A program made the translations under genes and the position numbers. A stretch of 64,000 nucleotides of DNA, from positions 1-64,000 of the forward strand of contig CACLVA010000002.1 in the NCBI GenBank assembly GCA_902610315.1. The letters are read 5' to 3'. Under the pieces are notes generated by a model, which did not search any database, was not told where the DNA came from, and saw only the letters and a program-made list of their open reading frames with translations. Source of the stretch: an uncultured Pelagibacteraceae bacterium. Its GTDB lineage: Bacteria; Pseudomonadota; Alphaproteobacteria; Pelagibacterales; Pelagibacteraceae. Of this stretch, positions 10,038 through 18,936 are shown one piece after another; position 1 is the stretch's first letter; each line of letters starts with the position of its first letter.

Positions 10038-10889
10038 ATGGCTGATATTAAAAAAATTAAGAAACTAAGATCTTTAAGTGGCGCTGGCTTTAAAGATTGT
10101 AGTTCTGCAATAGAAGAGTCTAGGGGGGATATAGATAAAGCTATAGAAATTTTGAGGGTTAAAGGCATATCAAAAGCCTCAAAAAAGATGTCAAGGTCTG
10201 CCAATGAAGGAGTTGTAGTTATATCAGAGAGTGATCAAACAACATCTATTCTAGAAATTAATTGTGAAACTGACTTTGTAGCAAAAAATGAGGATTTTAT
10301 GCTTTTTGCAAAAGAAATAAGTGAAATTAACAACAAAATAGAATCAGATAGAGTAAAATTATTATCTTCAAAAATGAAAAGTGGTAAATCTGTAGAGGAA
10401 AGTTTGTTGGCTTTAATTTCAAAAATTGGTGAAAAAATTACAATAGGTAGATCAAAAAGTATAGATTCAAGAAACTTTAAAGTTTTTAAATATCATCATA
10501 CATTAATCAAAGATAATTTATCTAAATTGGGTGTTCTTGTTTCTCTTAAAGCTTCTGAAGACTCTGAAAAGTTAAAAACATTCGGAAAACAATTAAGTAT
10601 GCATATTGCAGCTTTGAATCCACTGGCGATTGATGTTGATGCAATTGACCCTGAAATTTTGAAAAAAGAAGAGGAATTAATTAATGAAGAGTTAAAAAAT
10701 TCAGGAAAACCTGAGAATATTGTAAAGAAAATTAGTATTGGTAAACTAAATAAATTCAAAGAGGATAATTCTTTATTAAATCAACAGTGGGTAATGGAAC
10801 CAAAGAAAAAAGTGAAAGAGATATTAAAAGAAATAAATATAAATAATATTGAAATAATAGAATTTTTTAGAATTAAAATTGGAGAATAA
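10038..10889 (+). CDS. tsf: Elongation factor Ts
   Basis: Nucleotide exchange factor for EF-Tu (283 aa). The N-terminal UBA-like domain ([20 protein letters not shown]) and the EF-Tu-contact motif [13 protein letters not shown] are both present, then the coiled dimerisation region and the C-terminal module ending in [10 protein letters not shown]. It follows rpsB as in most bacteria. The next gene, frr, starts on the base right after the stop; the usual pyrH between them is missing. Confidence 0.97.
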   Translation: MADIKKIKKLRSLSGAGFKDCSSAIEESRGDIDKAIEILRVKGISKASKKMSRSANEGVVVISESDQTTSILEINCETDFVAKNEDFMLFAKEISEINNKIESDRVKLLSSKMKSGKSVEESLLALISKIGEKITIGRSKSIDSRNFKVFKYHHTLIKDNLSKLGVLVSLKASEDSEKLKTFGKQLSMHIAALNPLAIDVDAIDPEILKKEEELINEELKNSGKPENIVKKISIGKLNKFKEDNSLLNQQWVMEPKKKVKEILKEININNIEIIEFFRIKIGE

Positions 10890-11441
10890 ATGTTTAGCGT
10901 ACAGAACTATAATCAGAAAATGAATAAAACAATTGAAATTTTTAATAAAGAGTTAGGCTCACTAAGAACAGGTAGAGCAAATGCAAATATGTTGGATCTT
11001 GTAAAAGTTGACGTATACGGACAAAAAATGCCAATAAATCAATTAGGCACAATTACAACACCAGAACCTAGAATGATAAATATTCAAGTTTGGGATTTAA
11101 ACAACGTTAATCTTATAGACTCCTCAATAAAAAAATCAGAACTAGGATTAAATCCTCAAATTGATGGACAATTAATTAGATTACCAATACCTGATTTAAG
11201 CGAAGAAAGAAGAAATGAAATGAAAAAAATGGTTAAGTCAATGGGAGAAAAATGTAAGGTATCAATAAGAAATATAAGAAGAGAGGCAAACGATAGTTTA
11301 AAAAATCTATTAAAAAAAAAAGAAATTTCTGAAGATGATGAAAAAAAAAATGAAAAAGAAGTTCAAGTTATAACAGATAAATTTATAAAATTAATTGATG
11401 ATAAGGTTTCATCTAAAGAAAAAGAAATAATGACTATATGA
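10890..11441 (+). CDS. frr: Ribosome recycling factor
   Basis: A protein of 183 aa that splits the post-termination ribosome together with EF-G. The helical core is recognisable from ELGSLRTGRANANMLD near residue 25, the domain II segment NQLGTITTPEPRMINIQVWD, and RLPIPDLSEERRNEM, ending in the long charged helix of domain I. Length equals the family norm. The ATG abuts the tsf stop, and the 3' end overlaps uppS by 4 bases (ATGA), so translational coupling is likely on both sides. Confidence 0.97.
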   Translation: MFSVQNYNQKMNKTIEIFNKELGSLRTGRANANMLDLVKVDVYGQKMPINQLGTITTPEPRMINIQVWDLNNVNLIDSSIKKSELGLNPQIDGQLIRLPIPDLSEERRNEMKKMVKSMGEKCKVSIRNIRREANDSLKNLLKKKEISEDDEKKNEKEVQVITDKFIKLIDDKVSSKEKEIMTI

Positions 11442-12112
11442 ACCCAATTAAACATGTTGCTATTATCATGGATGGTAATGGTCGGTGGGGTATAATTAAA
11501 AAAAAATCTAGGAATTATGGTCATAAACAAGGTCTTAAAACCGTAGAGAAGATTATTAAAGAAAGTTTAAAAAAAAAAATTAAGTTTCTTACACTATATG
11601 CTTTTTCTACTGAAAATTGGAAAAGACCCAAGAATGAAATAAACTATTTATTTACCCTATTAGATAATTTTTTATCAAACAAAATAAAGCAGCTTAATAA
11701 AGAAAAAATTAGGTTTTTTGTTTTAGGGAAGAAAAAATTTAACAAAAAACTGAACGATCTTCTTAATTACTCAGAAAAATTAACCTCGAGTAATAAAAGG
11801 TTACAAATTAATTTAGCCTTAAATTATGGTTCAAAAAGTGAGATAATTAGTGCAATAACCAATTTAAAAAAAAAAAAGTTAAAAATAAATGAAAGTAATA
11901 TCACAAATAATCTTTATACAAAAAACATCCCTGACCCAGATATTTTAATAAGAACAGGAAACAGAAAGCGATTAAGTAATTTTCTACTTTGGCAATTAGC
12001 ATATTCAGAAATTTTTTTTGAGAAGAAATTATGGCCTGATTTTAATGAAAAGGACTATAACAAAATTTTAAATATATTTAAAAAAACTAAACGTAATTAT
12101 GGAAAAATATAA
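11438..12112 (+). CDS. uppS: Isoprenyl transferase (undecaprenyl diphosphate synthase)
   Basis: Cis-prenyltransferase of 224 aa that builds undecaprenyl diphosphate, the lipid carrier for peptidoglycan and surface polysaccharide. The active-site motif IIMDGNGRWG lies at about residues 9-18, FSTENWKRP at about 55, and the C-terminal PDPDILIRTGNRKRLSNFL and WPDF segments are present. It overlaps frr by 4 bases and cdsA by one base. Confidence 0.95.
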   Translation: MNPIKHVAIIMDGNGRWGIIKKKSRNYGHKQGLKTVEKIIKESLKKKIKFLTLYAFSTENWKRPKNEINYLFTLLDNFLSNKIKQLNKEKIRFFVLGKKKFNKKLNDLLNYSEKLTSSNKRLQINLALNYGSKSEIISAITNLKKKKLKINESNITNNLYTKNIPDPDILIRTGNRKRLSNFLLWQLAYSEIFFEKKLWPDFNEKDYNKILNIFKKTKRNYGKI

Positions 12113-12762
12113 TGGATCATGAATTAAAAAATAGAATATTAAGTTCAATTGTTTTAATTCCTTTTTCTCTTTTTTTTATAATTAAGGGGTCATATTTTTT
12201 TAATTTGTTTATATTTATATGTTTAATAATTTCTTTTTATGAATGGTATTTAATGAGTAAAAATAATTTTTATAATATACCCGGTCATTTATTTTTATTT
12301 ATATCTTTTTCAACATTATATATCCTAAGAAACAATCCTGATTTTGGACTTACATCAATTATGATAATATTAATAATTTGTGTCTCAACCGATATTGGTG
12401 GCTATATTTTTGGTAAAATTTTTAAAGGTCCTAAAATTATAAAAATAAGCCCTAACAAAACTTATTCCGGAATGTTTGGAAGTTTTCTTATGTCAATTAT
12501 TTTTATTAGTATATTTCTAAGTTATAATAATACTTATATAATTGCCAGCGCAGAGATTATAAGTTTATTGGATTTTATATTTGTAATTTTTATTTCATTA
12601 ATAAGTCAAATCGGAGACATTTTCGTTTCTTTTTTTAAGAGAAAATCAAAAATAAAAAATACTGGAAAATTAATACCAGGTCATGGAGGATTACTCGATA
12701 GAATTGATGGAATGATTTTTGCTTTTCCTGCAACATATATAATACTTAATATCATAAACTAA
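12112..12762 (+). CDS. cdsA: Phosphatidate cytidylyltransferase
   Basis: Integral membrane enzyme making CDP-diacylglycerol for phospholipid synthesis. The 216 aa are mostly hydrophobic helices, and the family signature appears near the C-terminus as ISQIGDIFVSFFKRKSKIKN followed by PGHGGLLDRIDGMIFAFP. It is on the short side (about 270 aa is common), with fewer N-terminal helices, but the catalytic half is intact. It overlaps uppS and dxr by one base each. Confidence 0.93.
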   Translation: MDHELKNRILSSIVLIPFSLFFIIKGSYFFNLFIFICLIISFYEWYLMSKNNFYNIPGHLFLFISFSTLYILRNNPDFGLTSIMIILIICVSTDIGGYIFGKIFKGPKIIKISPNKTYSGMFGSFLMSIIFISIFLSYNNTYIIASAEIISLLDFIFVIFISLISQIGDIFVSFFKRKSKIKNTGKLIPGHGGLLDRIDGMIFAFPATYIILNIIN

Positions 12763-13925
12763 TGAAGAAAATTGCAATTTTAGGCTCAACAGGATCTGTA
12801 GGAAAACAAACTATAGACATTATAAGAAAAGATAAAAAAAACTTTAAAATTTATCTTTTAACCGCGAATAAAAACCATAGATTGCTTTCAAAACAAATAA
12901 AAGAATTTAAAGTAAAAAATGTTATTTTAACAAATAAAAAAAGCTATTTAATTATTAAAAAAAGATTTAAAAAAATTAATATTCTAAATACACTGGATGA
13001 TATAGATAAAATTGCTATTCCTAAACTTGATTACACTATGAGTTCAATTTCTGGTTTTAACGGATTAAAACCAACTATAAAAATAATAAAAAAAACAAAA
13101 ATAATTGCAATTGCTAATAAAGAGTCAATTATATGCGGTTGGAGTTTGATTAAAAAACAATTGGATAAATATAAAACCAAATTTATACCTGTTGACTCCG
13201 AACATTTTTCAATTTGGTCGGTAATTAAAAACATAAATCCAATTAATATAGATCAAATTATTATAACCGCATCAGGGGGCCCATTTTTTGATTTAAAAGA
13301 TAAAAGAATTAAAAAAACTCCAAAATTAGCAACAAATCATCCAAATTGGAATATGGGTAAAAAAATTTCTATAGACTCTGCAACTCTTATGAATAAAGTT
13401 TTTGAAGTTATAGAAGCAAAAAAAATATTTAATTTGGAACTAAAAAAATTTTCTGTGTTTATTCATCCAAAATCATATGTCCATGGAATCGTAAAATTAA
13501 AAAATGGCTTAATCAAGTTAGTAGCCCATGATACGGATATGAAAATACCAATTTTAAATTCGATTTACAATGATAGCAGTAAGATTAAATCAAAAAAAAT
13601 TAATATAAAATTATTAAATAATTTGAATTTAAATAAAGTTAATTTAAAAAAATATCCCTCAATGAATATTTTAAAATTAGTCCCAAATAATGAAACATTA
13701 TTTGAGACATTACTAGTCTCTGCAAATGATGAGTTAGTAGACTTATTTCTTAAAAATAAAATAAATTTTGACGATATATACCTTAAGTTAAACCAAATAA
13801 TTAAAAATAAATTATTCTTAAAATACAGGTTAAAAAAGGTTAATAATTTAGGTCAAATTGAAAAATTAAATGAGTTTGTAAGATTGAAAACTAAATCTTT
13901 AAGTGTAATATCGAAAATCAAATGA
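12762..13925 (+). CDS. dxr: 1-deoxy-D-xylulose 5-phosphate reductoisomerase
   Basis: Makes 2-C-methyl-D-erythritol 4-phosphate in the MEP isoprenoid pathway (387 aa); ispDF of the same pathway lies at 35692-36807. The NADPH site is GSTGSVGKQTIDII (residues 8-21). The catalytic region shows IANKESIICG, VDSEHFSIW and ASGGPFFD, followed by NHPNWNMGKKISIDSATLMN. The next gene is bamA, overlapping by 4 bases; the membrane protease gene rseP that often sits here is absent. Confidence 0.97.
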   Translation: MKKIAILGSTGSVGKQTIDIIRKDKKNFKIYLLTANKNHRLLSKQIKEFKVKNVILTNKKSYLIIKKRFKKINILNTLDDIDKIAIPKLDYTMSSISGFNGLKPTIKIIKKTKIIAIANKESIICGWSLIKKQLDKYKTKFIPVDSEHFSIWSVIKNINPINIDQIIITASGGPFFDLKDKRIKKTPKLATNHPNWNMGKKISIDSATLMNKVFEVIEAKKIFNLELKKFSVFIHPKSYVHGIVKLKNGLIKLVAHDTDMKIPILNSIYNDSSKIKSKKINIKLLNNLNLNKVNLKKYPSMNILKLVPNNETLFETLLVSANDELVDLFLKNKINFDDIYLKLNQIIKNKLFLKYRLKKVNNLGQIEKLNEFVRLKTKSLSVISKIK

Positions 13926-16156
13926 AAAAAATTCTTTTACAACTAATAATAATTTTTTTGCTTATCTTTACTGCAAAAGCAGAAGTAATAAATGATATTA
14001 AATTAGAAAATAATATTAGAATTAGTAAGGAAAGTATAATAGCTTTTGGAAATATCAAAATTGGGAAAAATTATTCTGAGACTGAAGTCAATCAAATATT
14101 AGTAGATCTTTACAATACAAATTTTTTTTCTGATATAAAAATAAAAATCGAAAATAACATATTAATTATAAATATAACTGAGAGAAAAATTATCCAAACA
14201 GTTTTAATAGAAGGTATCAAATCTAAAGAAAATACAGAAAACATTTTAAAACAACTTAAGCTAAAAGATAAAAGTCCATTTGATGAATTTACTGCAGAAC
14301 AAGATCTTATAAAAATTAAGAATTCTTTAAATAGATCTGGATATTATTTCGCTAAAGTCGCAGTCACTATAAAAGAAAATAATAACGACACATTAGATCT
14401 TATTTATTCTATAGATACTGGCGAAAAAGCTTTAATAAAAAATATTAAATTTACAGGCGATAAAGCTTTTAAAGATAGGAAACTTCGGAGTGTCATAGTT
14501 AGTGAAGAAAGTAAGTTTTGGAAGTTTATTAGTAATAAGAAATATCTAGATGTTAATAGAATAGAACTTGATAAAAGATTATTAAAAAATTTCTATTTAA
14601 ACAAAGGTTTTTACGATGTTGATATAGAAAGCTCATCTGCTGTTTTTAGTGAAAATTCGTTTGAACTAATTTATAACATCAATTCAGGTAACAAATATTA
14701 CGTACAAAATGTTAAACTGGATATTCCAATCGACTATAACACCAATGATTTTATTGGGGTAAAAAAAACTATTAATAAACTTAAAGATAAAAAATATTCT
14801 TTAATTGAAATAAATAAAGTTATAAAAGAAATTGATAAAATTTCAGTTTCAAGACTTTATGATTTTATTGATGCTACAATTGAGATAAATGAAATAAGCG
14901 AAAATAAATTAGATTTAATATTTTCTATTGTAGAAAGTGATAAATTCTTTGTAAATAATATAGATATATTTGGAAACAATGTAACTGAGGAGAGAGTAAT
15001 TAGAAATCAACTAGAAGTTGATGAAGGAGATCCATTTAATAAACTATTACACGCAAAATCTATAAATAATCTGAAAGCCCTGAGAATATTTGCAGATGTT
15101 AAAGATGAAGTTATACCTGGTGAAAACCCACAACAAAAAGATATCAAAATTACTGTTGAGGAAAAACCGACGGGAGAAATTTTAGCTTCAGCTGGTGTTG
15201 GAAATGATGGAGGTAGTATAGGATTCTCCATTTCTGAAAAAAATTTCATGGGTAGAGGAATTGGTTTAATAAGCTCATTGACTTTGAGTGAGGAAAGGGT
15301 GAAGGGTGAATTTACAGTTAATAATCCAAACTTTAATTACACAGAGAAGTCCTTATCAACCAGTTTTTTTGCAATAAATACTGACAAAATGGATGAAAGT
15401 GGATATGACTCAAGTGAAGTTGGCTTTAGTTTCGGTACTAAATTTGAACAATACGATAATTTGTTTTTTAATCCTTTTTTTAAAACTGTAGCTGAAAAAC
15501 TTGAAACAAATTCATTGGCTAGTTCATCTATTAAAAAACAAGAAGGAAATTATTTTACCTCAACTATTGGCTATAGTTTTGATTATGATGTCAGGAATCA
15601 AAAATTTCAAACAACAGATGGTTTTAGAAGTAAATTTACACAAACTTTACCTGTAGTTTCTGACAGCAATACAGTGACGACTGGTTATATTTTAGATCAA
15701 TATTTAACTTTAGCTGATACTACAGCCAGTGTTGGATTTTTCTTGAAAAACGCAGTTGGTTTAACTGACGATGTAAGGATTTCAGAAAGACTTAGCTTAC
15801 CTAGAAAAAGATTAAGAGGTTTTAAATCTGGTAGAATTGGTCCAGTTGATCAGGGAGATGATCATGTAGGTGGAAATTATGCAGCTGCTTTAAGTTTAAC
15901 AACTAATCTACCTATGATTGCTCCAACATTACAAAATTTCGAATTTAATTATTTCTTAGACTTTGGAAATGTCTGGGGCACAGATTATAGATCATCAAAC
16001 TTTGACGACTCTAATTTTCTAAGAGTTTCAACTGGAGCAGGTGTAGAATGGTGGACCCCTGTAGGCCCGCTTTCCTTAACTTTTTCTCATGCAATACAGA
16101 AAAAATCTACAGATGAATACGAAGGTTTTCAATTTAACATTGGTACAACTTTTTAA
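13922..16156 (+). CDS. bamA: Outer membrane protein assembly factor BamA
   Basis: Central component of the machine that inserts beta-barrel proteins into the outer membrane (744 aa). A signal peptide (MKKILLQLIIIFLLIFTAKA) is followed by tandem POTRA domains to about residue 410 (for example GNIKIGKNYSETEVNQIL and IFGNNVTEERVIRNQL) and a C-terminal 16-strand barrel with the lid-loop type motif RKRLRGFKSGRIGPVD. The protein ends in phenylalanine (FNIGTTF), as expected for a barrel. It overlaps dxr by 4 bases and the skp-like gene by one. Confidence 0.96.
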   Translation: MKKILLQLIIIFLLIFTAKAEVINDIKLENNIRISKESIIAFGNIKIGKNYSETEVNQILVDLYNTNFFSDIKIKIENNILIINITERKIIQTVLIEGIKSKENTENILKQLKLKDKSPFDEFTAEQDLIKIKNSLNRSGYYFAKVAVTIKENNNDTLDLIYSIDTGEKALIKNIKFTGDKAFKDRKLRSVIVSEESKFWKFISNKKYLDVNRIELDKRLLKNFYLNKGFYDVDIESSSAVFSENSFELIYNINSGNKYYVQNVKLDIPIDYNTNDFIGVKKTINKLKDKKYSLIEINKVIKEIDKISVSRLYDFIDATIEINEISENKLDLIFSIVESDKFFVNNIDIFGNNVTEERVIRNQLEVDEGDPFNKLLHAKSINNLKALRIFADVKDEVIPGENPQQKDIKITVEEKPTGEILASAGVGNDGGSIGFSISEKNFMGRGIGLISSLTLSEERVKGEFTVNNPNFNYTEKSLSTSFFAINTDKMDESGYDSSEVGFSFGTKFEQYDNLFFNPFFKTVAEKLETNSLASSSIKKQEGNYFTSTIGYSFDYDVRNQKFQTTDGFRSKFTQTLPVVSDSNTVTTGYILDQYLTLADTTASVGFFLKNAVGLTDDVRISERLSLPRKRLRGFKSGRIGPVDQGDDHVGGNYAAALSLTTNLPMIAPTLQNFEFNYFLDFGNVWGTDYRSSNFDDSNFLRVSTGAGVEWWTPVGPLSLTFSHAIQKKSTDEYEGFQFNIGTTF

Positions 16157-16677
16157 TGATAAAAAAGTTTTTATTTATCTTATTTACCACTTGGATTTTC
16201 ACAAACTCATATGCTGAGGAACAAAAAATTGTTTATCTAAATGTTGATAAGATAATGCAGCAATCTATTGCTGGTAAATCTATAAAAAAACAACTCGAAA
16301 ATTTGTACAATAAAAATTTAGAAAAATTTAAAATAAATGATGATCTTCTTAAAAACAAAGAAAAAAAACTTATTGCTCAAAAAAATATATTAAGTCAAGA
16401 AGATTTTCAAAAAGAACTTAGCAGCCTCAGAAAAGAAATAATAAATTTTCAAAAAGAACAAGTCAAAGCTAGAGACGATATTAACAAATTAAGGATTGGT
16501 GCTACTAATAAATTAATTTCACAATTATCCCCAATTTTACAAGAGTATGCAAAGAAAAATTCTGTAAGTTTAATATTACAAAAAAAAAATATTGTAATGG
16601 GTAAAAAAGAAATTGAAATTACTGATGAAATACTTGAAATAACAAATAAAGAAATAAAGAATATTAAAATAAATTAA
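16156..16677 (+). CDS. skp: OmpH/Skp-family periplasmic chaperone
   Basis: A secreted protein of 173 aa: signal peptide at about residues 1-20 ending SYA, then IVYLNVDKIMQQSIAGKS, the typical start of Skp/OmpH, and a long charged coiled coil (about residues 50-125) forming the tentacles. It would hold unfolded outer-membrane proteins for BamA, which is encoded immediately upstream and whose stop overlaps this start (TAATG). Primary sequence in this family is weakly conserved, so the call rests on architecture and synteny. Confidence 0.85.
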   Translation: MIKKFLFILFTTWIFTNSYAEEQKIVYLNVDKIMQQSIAGKSIKKQLENLYNKNLEKFKINDDLLKNKEKKLIAQKNILSQEDFQKELSSLRKEIINFQKEQVKARDDINKLRIGATNKLISQLSPILQEYAKKNSVSLILQKKNIVMGKKEIEITDEILEITNKEIKNIKIN

Positions 16678-16680
16678 ACA

Positions 16681-17127
16681 ATGAGCAATTTAAATAAAAA
16701 AGATATAGAAAATTTATTACCACATAGAGAACCCATGTTGTTAATTGATGAATTAATTAATATAAAAAAACTTTTTTCAGCAACAGCAATTGTCAATGTT
16801 AAAAAAGATAGTTTTTTTGTTCAAGGTCATTTTCCAGGTCAGCCAGTAATGCCAGGTGTCTTAATTGTTGAGGCATTTGGTCAAGCTGCAGCTGCTTTGA
16901 CAGCTCATGGATTAGATAAAGAAACATATGAGAATAAACTTGTATATTTAATGAATGTTGAAAAAGCAAGATTTAGAAATCCTGTATTACCTGATTGTAG
17001 ACTAGAACTTTATATTGAAGCAGTGAGATCACATGGACGTGTTTGGAAATACAAAGGTGAAGCCTCAGTCAACAATAAAAAAATGGCTGATGCTGTATGG
17101 TCTGCAACAATTGTTGATAGGAAATAA
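16681..17127 (+). CDS. fabZ: (3R)-hydroxyacyl-ACP dehydratase FabZ
   Basis: Hotdog-fold enzyme of fatty acid elongation (148 aa), removing water from beta-hydroxyacyl-ACP. It carries LLPHREPMLLIDE at the N-terminus and the catalytic helix region GHFPGQPVMPGVLIVEAFGQ with the active His and Glu. Its place beside lpxD/lpxA fits the shared need for hydroxyacyl-ACP in lipid A synthesis. A 54-base gap with a hairpin separates it from lpxD. Confidence 0.96.
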   Translation: MSNLNKKDIENLLPHREPMLLIDELINIKKLFSATAIVNVKKDSFFVQGHFPGQPVMPGVLIVEAFGQAAAALTAHGLDKETYENKLVYLMNVEKARFRNPVLPDCRLELYIEAVRSHGRVWKYKGEASVNNKKMADAVWSATIVDRK

Positions 17128-17156
17128 TTAGCAATAAATCTTGATAAGCATTTAAA

Positions 17157-17179
17157 GTAAGTTTTGATATTAAACTTAC
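17157..17179 (+). promoter_or_regulatory. Intercistronic hairpin between fabZ and lpxD
   Basis: GTAAGTTT (17157-17164) and AAACTTAC (17172-17179) form 8 perfect pairs around a 7-base loop, ending 2 bases before the lpxD ATG at 17182. No T-run follows, so it is not an intrinsic terminator. It might affect lpxD translation or mark an RNA processing site; chance is also possible in AT-rich sequence. Confidence 0.45.
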
Positions 17180-17181
17180 TG

Positions 17182-18159
17182 ATGACAAATCCTTTTTTTA
17201 AAAACACTGGACCTTATGAAATTAATGATTTGCTAAAATTAACATCCATAAAAAAACAGTCTATTCCAAAAGATAAGATAAATGATATAAAAGATTTAGG
17301 CTCGTCAAAAAAAGGTGACATAACTTTTTTACATTCAAAAAAATATGGTTTACTTGCCAAATCTACAAATGCATCATTTTGTATAACTAGCGAAAACTTA
17401 AAATCATTTTTACCAACAACTTGTAAAATAATAATTTCAGATAAAATTTTATTAGATGTTGCTAAAATAACTGAAAAATTTTACCCAAATTCTGTAACAG
17501 ACGATTTTGACAATAATGTTGTACAAATTGAAAATATACAATTTAAAAATCAAGTAAAATTCGGAAGAAATGTTTTAGTTGGTAAGAATGTTAAAATTGG
17601 ATCGAATTGTATGATTGGACATAATTCTATTATTGAGACCAATGTATCAATTGGTGATAACTGTACAATTGGTTCAAATGTAATAATTAGAAATTCATTA
17701 ATTAAAAACAATGTTCAAATCTTAGATGGGTGTATAATAGGTAAAAAAGGTTTTGGTTTTTTCCCTGACAAAAAAGCTAATTTTAGATACCCACAAATTG
17801 GTGTTGTTATTATTGAGGATAACGTTGAAATAGGTTGTAGTTCAACAATTGATCGTGGATCACTCTCTAATACAGTGATTGGAAAAAATACTTTTTTAGA
17901 CAACCAAATCCATATTGCTCACAATGTAAAGATAGGTGAAAATTGTATAATAGCTGGTCAAGTAGGATTTGCTGGAAGTTCAGTTATAGGGAACAATGTT
18001 ATGATAGGTGGCCAAGCTGGAATTTCAGGTCACCTTAAAATAGGTAATAACGTTCATATCGGTGGAGGTAGTGGAGTGATAAAAAATATTCCTGACAATA
18101 CTAAAGTAATGGGATATCCAGCAAAAAACTTAAAAAATTTTTTAAAAGAAAGTAAATGA
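17182..18159 (+). CDS. lpxD: UDP-3-O-(3-hydroxyacyl)glucosamine N-acyltransferase
   Basis: Third step of lipid A synthesis: adds a hydroxyacyl chain to the glucosamine nitrogen. The 325 residues comprise an N-terminal uridine-binding domain (DLGSSKKGDITFLHSKKY) and a left-handed beta-helix of hexapeptide repeats from about residue 125, with HIAHNVKIGENCII containing the catalytic His. I start at ATG 17182 (MTNPFFKNTG); an in-frame TTG at 17164 falls inside the hairpin. The end overlaps lpxA by 4 bases. Confidence 0.95.
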   Translation: MTNPFFKNTGPYEINDLLKLTSIKKQSIPKDKINDIKDLGSSKKGDITFLHSKKYGLLAKSTNASFCITSENLKSFLPTTCKIIISDKILLDVAKITEKFYPNSVTDDFDNNVVQIENIQFKNQVKFGRNVLVGKNVKIGSNCMIGHNSIIETNVSIGDNCTIGSNVIIRNSLIKNNVQILDGCIIGKKGFGFFPDKKANFRYPQIGVVIIEDNVEIGCSSTIDRGSLSNTVIGKNTFLDNQIHIAHNVKIGENCIIAGQVGFAGSSVIGNNVMIGGQAGISGHLKIGNNVHIGGGSGVIKNIPDNTKVMGYPAKNLKNFLKESK

Positions 18160-18935
18160 TACATAAAACTGCAATAGTAGATAAAAATGCTAAAGTTCAT
18201 TCAAGCGTTAGTGTTGGTCCTTTTAGTGTGATTGGTCCAAATGTTGAAATAGGTGAAAATGTTGTTATTCATTCCCATGTAAACATTGTTGGAAATACTA
18301 GAATTGGAAGTGGAAATAAATTCTATCCTTTTGCATCTATAGGTAATGATCCACAAGATTTAAAATATAACGGTGAAGATACTAAGTTAACTATTGGAAA
18401 TAATAATAAATTTAGAGAATATGTAACCGTAAACCCAGGGACAGTTGGTGGAGGAGGATCAACAAAAATTGGAGATAATTGTCTTTTTATGATCTCTTCT
18501 CATGTTGCTCACGACTGTATGGTAGGTAATAATGTTATCATAGCAAACAATGTTCCATTAGGAGGACATGTTATTATTGATGATAATGTCGTCATAGGAG
18601 GAAATTCCGCAGTCCAACAATTCACAAGAGTAGGTAAAATGGCAATGATAGGAGGTATGACAGGAGTTTTAAATGATGTTATTCCTTATGGCCTTTCAAC
18701 GGGAAATAGAAATGTTTTACAAGGGTTAAACTTAATTGGTTTAAGAAGAGCAAAATTTGAAAATAAAATAATAATGGAACTGTCTGAGGCTTATAAGAAA
18801 ATATTTGCATCAAAAAACATTAATAAAAATATCGATAAATTAAATAGCGTCTTTAAAGAAAATTTTTTGGTAAAAGATGTGATTGATTTTATTACTAAAG
18901 ACAAAAAAAGATCTATTTGCACACCTTTTTCATAA
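18156..18935 (+). CDS. lpxA: UDP-N-acetylglucosamine acyltransferase
   Basis: First step of lipid A synthesis (259 aa). It begins IHKTAIVDKNAKVHSSV, followed by hexapeptide repeats; the catalytic His is in SSHVAHDCMVGNNVIIANN, and GLNLIGLRRAKFENKII marks the start of the C-terminal helical domain. Length matches the family (about 260). It overlaps lpxD by 4 bases, and the lpxI start is one base past its stop. Confidence 0.97.
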   Translation: MIHKTAIVDKNAKVHSSVSVGPFSVIGPNVEIGENVVIHSHVNIVGNTRIGSGNKFYPFASIGNDPQDLKYNGEDTKLTIGNNNKFREYVTVNPGTVGGGGSTKIGDNCLFMISSHVAHDCMVGNNVIIANNVPLGGHVIIDDNVVIGGNSAVQQFTRVGKMAMIGGMTGVLNDVIPYGLSTGNRNVLQGLNLIGLRRAKFENKIIMELSEAYKKIFASKNINKNIDKLNSVFKENFLVKDVIDFITKDKKRSICTPFS

Positions 18936-18936
18936 A

